Of a stretch of DNA of 7,178 nt, positions 5,815 through 7,178 are shown piece after piece. Origin of the DNA: Geobacter sp. UBA5608 (GTDB lineage: Bacteria > Desulfobacterota > Desulfuromonadia > Geobacterales > Pseudopelobacteraceae); assembly GCA_002424705.1 (NCBI GenBank), contig DIKW01000042.1, positions 1 through 7,178 on the forward strand, given 5' to 3'. How positions within the stretch are numbered: the first letter of the stretch is position 1; every line of letters begins with the position of its first letter. The notes under the pieces were generated by a model. That model saw nothing but the letters and a program-made list of their open reading frames with translations. It searched no databases and had not been told where the DNA came from. The translations under genes were made by a program, and so were the position numbers.

Positions 5815-7178
5815 ATGGCACTTTTGACCCTGCGTGACATCAGCCTGGCCTTTGGCGGCCCGCCCCTGTTTGACGGCATCACCCTGCAGATCGAGCCCGG
5901 CGACCGGCTCTGCCTGTTGGGCAGAAACGGCACCGGCAAATCTACTCTGTTGAAACTGATCGCCGGTCAGCTGCCGCCTGAGGGGGGTGAGATCATGCGT
6001 CAACAGGGGCTGAAGGTGGCCTTGGTCTCACAGGAGATTCCCCAGGATATCAGCGGCACGGTGTTCGAGGTGGTGGCTCAGCATCCCCACGCCGCAGCCG
6101 ATAGCGAGCAGTGGCAGCACGAACAACAGGTGGAGCGGGTCTTGAACCGGCTGCAGCTGGAGGGCGAGGCGCAGTTTGCAACCCTTTCCGGCGGCACCAA
6201 GCGGCGGGTGCTGCTGGCCCGGGCCCTGGTCAGCAACCCCGACATCCTGCTCTTGGACGAGCCCACCAACCACCTGGATATCGACACCATCCTCTGGTTG
6301 GAGGAGTTTCTGGCCAGGAACATCACTACCTGCCTGTTTGTGACCCACGACCGGGCCTTTGCCCGGCGGCTGGCGAATCGCGTTGCCGAGCTGGACCGCG
6401 GCCGTATCTTTGCCTTTTCCTGTAGTTACGATCAGTTTGTGGAGCGGCGCGAGGCGTTGTTGGAGGCCGAGGTCACCCGCATGGCCCTGTTCGACAAGAA
6501 GCTGGCCCAGGAAGAGGCCTGGATCCGGCAGGGGATCAAGGCCCGCCGTACCCGCAACGAAGGCCGCGTGCGGGCTTTGAAGGCGCTGCGCGAGGAGTAC
6601 CGTCAACGCCGCAGCCGGCAGGACGCGGCCCGCATGCAGCTGCAGGAGGCGGCCCGCTCCGGGCGGCTGGTGGTGGAGGCGGAAGCAGTCAGCTTCGGCT
6701 ACGCCGACCGGCCGGTGATCCGCAATCTCAGCACCAGCATCATGCGGGGGGACAAGATCGGCATCATCGGTCCCAACGGCTGCGGCAAGTCGACCCTGCT
6801 CAAGCTGCTGTTGGGGGAGCTTGAGCCCCAGAGCGGTGTTGTTCGCCAGGGCACTAAGCTGGAGGTGCTCTACATGGATCAGCTGCGCGAACAGCTGGAT
6901 CTCGCAAAGAGCGTGGCCGAGAACGTGGGGGAGGGCAACGACACCCTGGTGATCGGTGGCCGGTCGCGCCATATCATCGGCTACTTACAGGATTTCCTCT
7001 TCTCGCCGGAGCGGGCCCGCTCACCGGTCAGCATCCTCTCCGGCGGTGAGCGCAACCGCCTGCTCTTGGCCAAGCTGTTCACCAGGCCGGCCAACCTGCT
7101 GGTGCTGGACGAGCCGACCAACGACCTGGATGCCGAGACCCTGGAGCTGTTGGAGGACCTGCTGGTGGACTATTCAGG
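5815..7178 (+). CDS. uup: Uup, ABC-F ATPase, truncated by window edge
   Basis: This is an ABC-F protein of the Uup branch. E. coli Uup is linked to ribosome function and to suppression of transposon excision and branched-DNA problems. The first 454 codons are present with no stop; about 180 residues are missing compared with E. coli (about 635), including the C-terminal coiled-coil DNA-binding domain. Domain 1 has Walker A GRNGTGKST (36-44), LSGGT (124-128) and LLDEPTNHLD (146-155, Glu149). The inter-domain linker contains the Uup-diagnostic run IRQGIKARRTRNEGRVRALK (237-256), which matches my memory of the E. coli protein exactly. Domain 2 has GPNGCGKST (319-327), LSGGE (408-412) and LDEPTNDLD (431-439). 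The gap between Walker A and signature in domain 1 is short, so the arm insertion looks reduced. The ATG at 5815 matches the family N-terminus; the nearest AAGGA (5798-5802) is 12 bases away, a weak, long-spaced site. Confidence 0.93.
   Translation, partial: MALLTLRDISLAFGGPPLFDGITLQIEPGDRLCLLGRNGTGKSTLLKLIAGQLPPEGGEIMRQQGLKVALVSQEIPQDISGTVFEVVAQHPHAAADSEQWQHEQQVERVLNRLQLEGEAQFATLSGGTKRRVLLARALVSNPDILLLDEPTNHLDIDTILWLEEFLARNITTCLFVTHDRAFARRLANRVAELDRGRIFAFSCSYDQFVERREALLEAEVTRMALFDKKLAQEEAWIRQGIKARRTRNEGRVRALKALREEYRQRRSRQDAARMQLQEAARSGRLVVEAEAVSFGYADRPVIRNLSTSIMRGDKIGIIGPNGCGKSTLLKLLLGELEPQSGVVRQGTKLEVLYMDQLREQLDLAKSVAENVGEGNDTLVIGGRSRHIIGYLQDFLFSPERARSPVSILSGGERNRLLLAKLFTRPANLLVLDEPTNDLDAETLELLEDLLVDYS

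Noticed and set aside
5746..6003. 86-residue N-terminal extension of the FliG-like protein
   Set aside because: It runs antisense into the start of uup and across the divergent spacer and has no domain character. A good ribosome binding site sits right before the ATG at 5745.
6028..6972. 314-codon open frame on the minus strand
   Set aside because: It lies wholly antisense to uup, which carries every expected ABC-F motif. Its translation is Gln/Leu/His-rich with no recognisable domain, typical of the complement of GC-rich code.

Overview
The window is GC-rich and gene-dense. It has nine protein genes, no stretch over 300 bases without a gene, and no RNA gene, CRISPR array or insertion sequence that I can see. 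GreB, a CydDC exporter and Uup together indicate a Gram-negative, proteobacteria-like organism. The mix of a YvlD-like membrane protein, a short GGQ release-factor-like protein and a FliG-middle-domain mini-protein made me think of the Geobacter/Desulfuromonadia lineage. That placement is a guess from gene content, not a database result.

Layout: (1) Bases 1-3070, plus strand, read like one operon. The order is the 3' part of cydD, complete cydC, a small four-helix membrane protein, and a GGQ-domain release-factor-like protein. cydD/cydC and membrane protein/GGQ protein overlap by ATGA junctions, and cydC is followed after a few bases by a strong ribosome binding site. (2) Bases 3078-5745, minus strand, converge on the first group with only 7 bases between stop codons. 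Read in transcription order they are a 74-residue FliG-middle-domain-like protein, an ABC-F ATPase, an unrecognised 85-residue protein, and greB. The last three are almost contiguous, and the ABC-F gene is preceded by a nested inverted repeat. (3) From base 5815, plus strand, uup begins divergently from the FliG-like gene across 69 bases and runs off the right edge.

Functionally, cydDC exports thiols (glutathione/cysteine) to the periplasm and is needed for cytochrome bd assembly. The rest is weighted towards relief of stalled gene expression: GreB rescues backtracked RNA polymerase, ABC-F proteins act at the ribosomal E site, Uup is an ABC-F protein linked to ribosome function and DNA stability, and the GGQ protein is expected to release peptides from stalled ribosomes. 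That link is inferred from neighbourhood only. The items most worth a second look are the isolated FliG middle domain, the nested inverted repeat before the ABC-F gene, the unknown 85-residue protein inside the ABC-F/greB cluster, and the basic-tailed GGQ protein.
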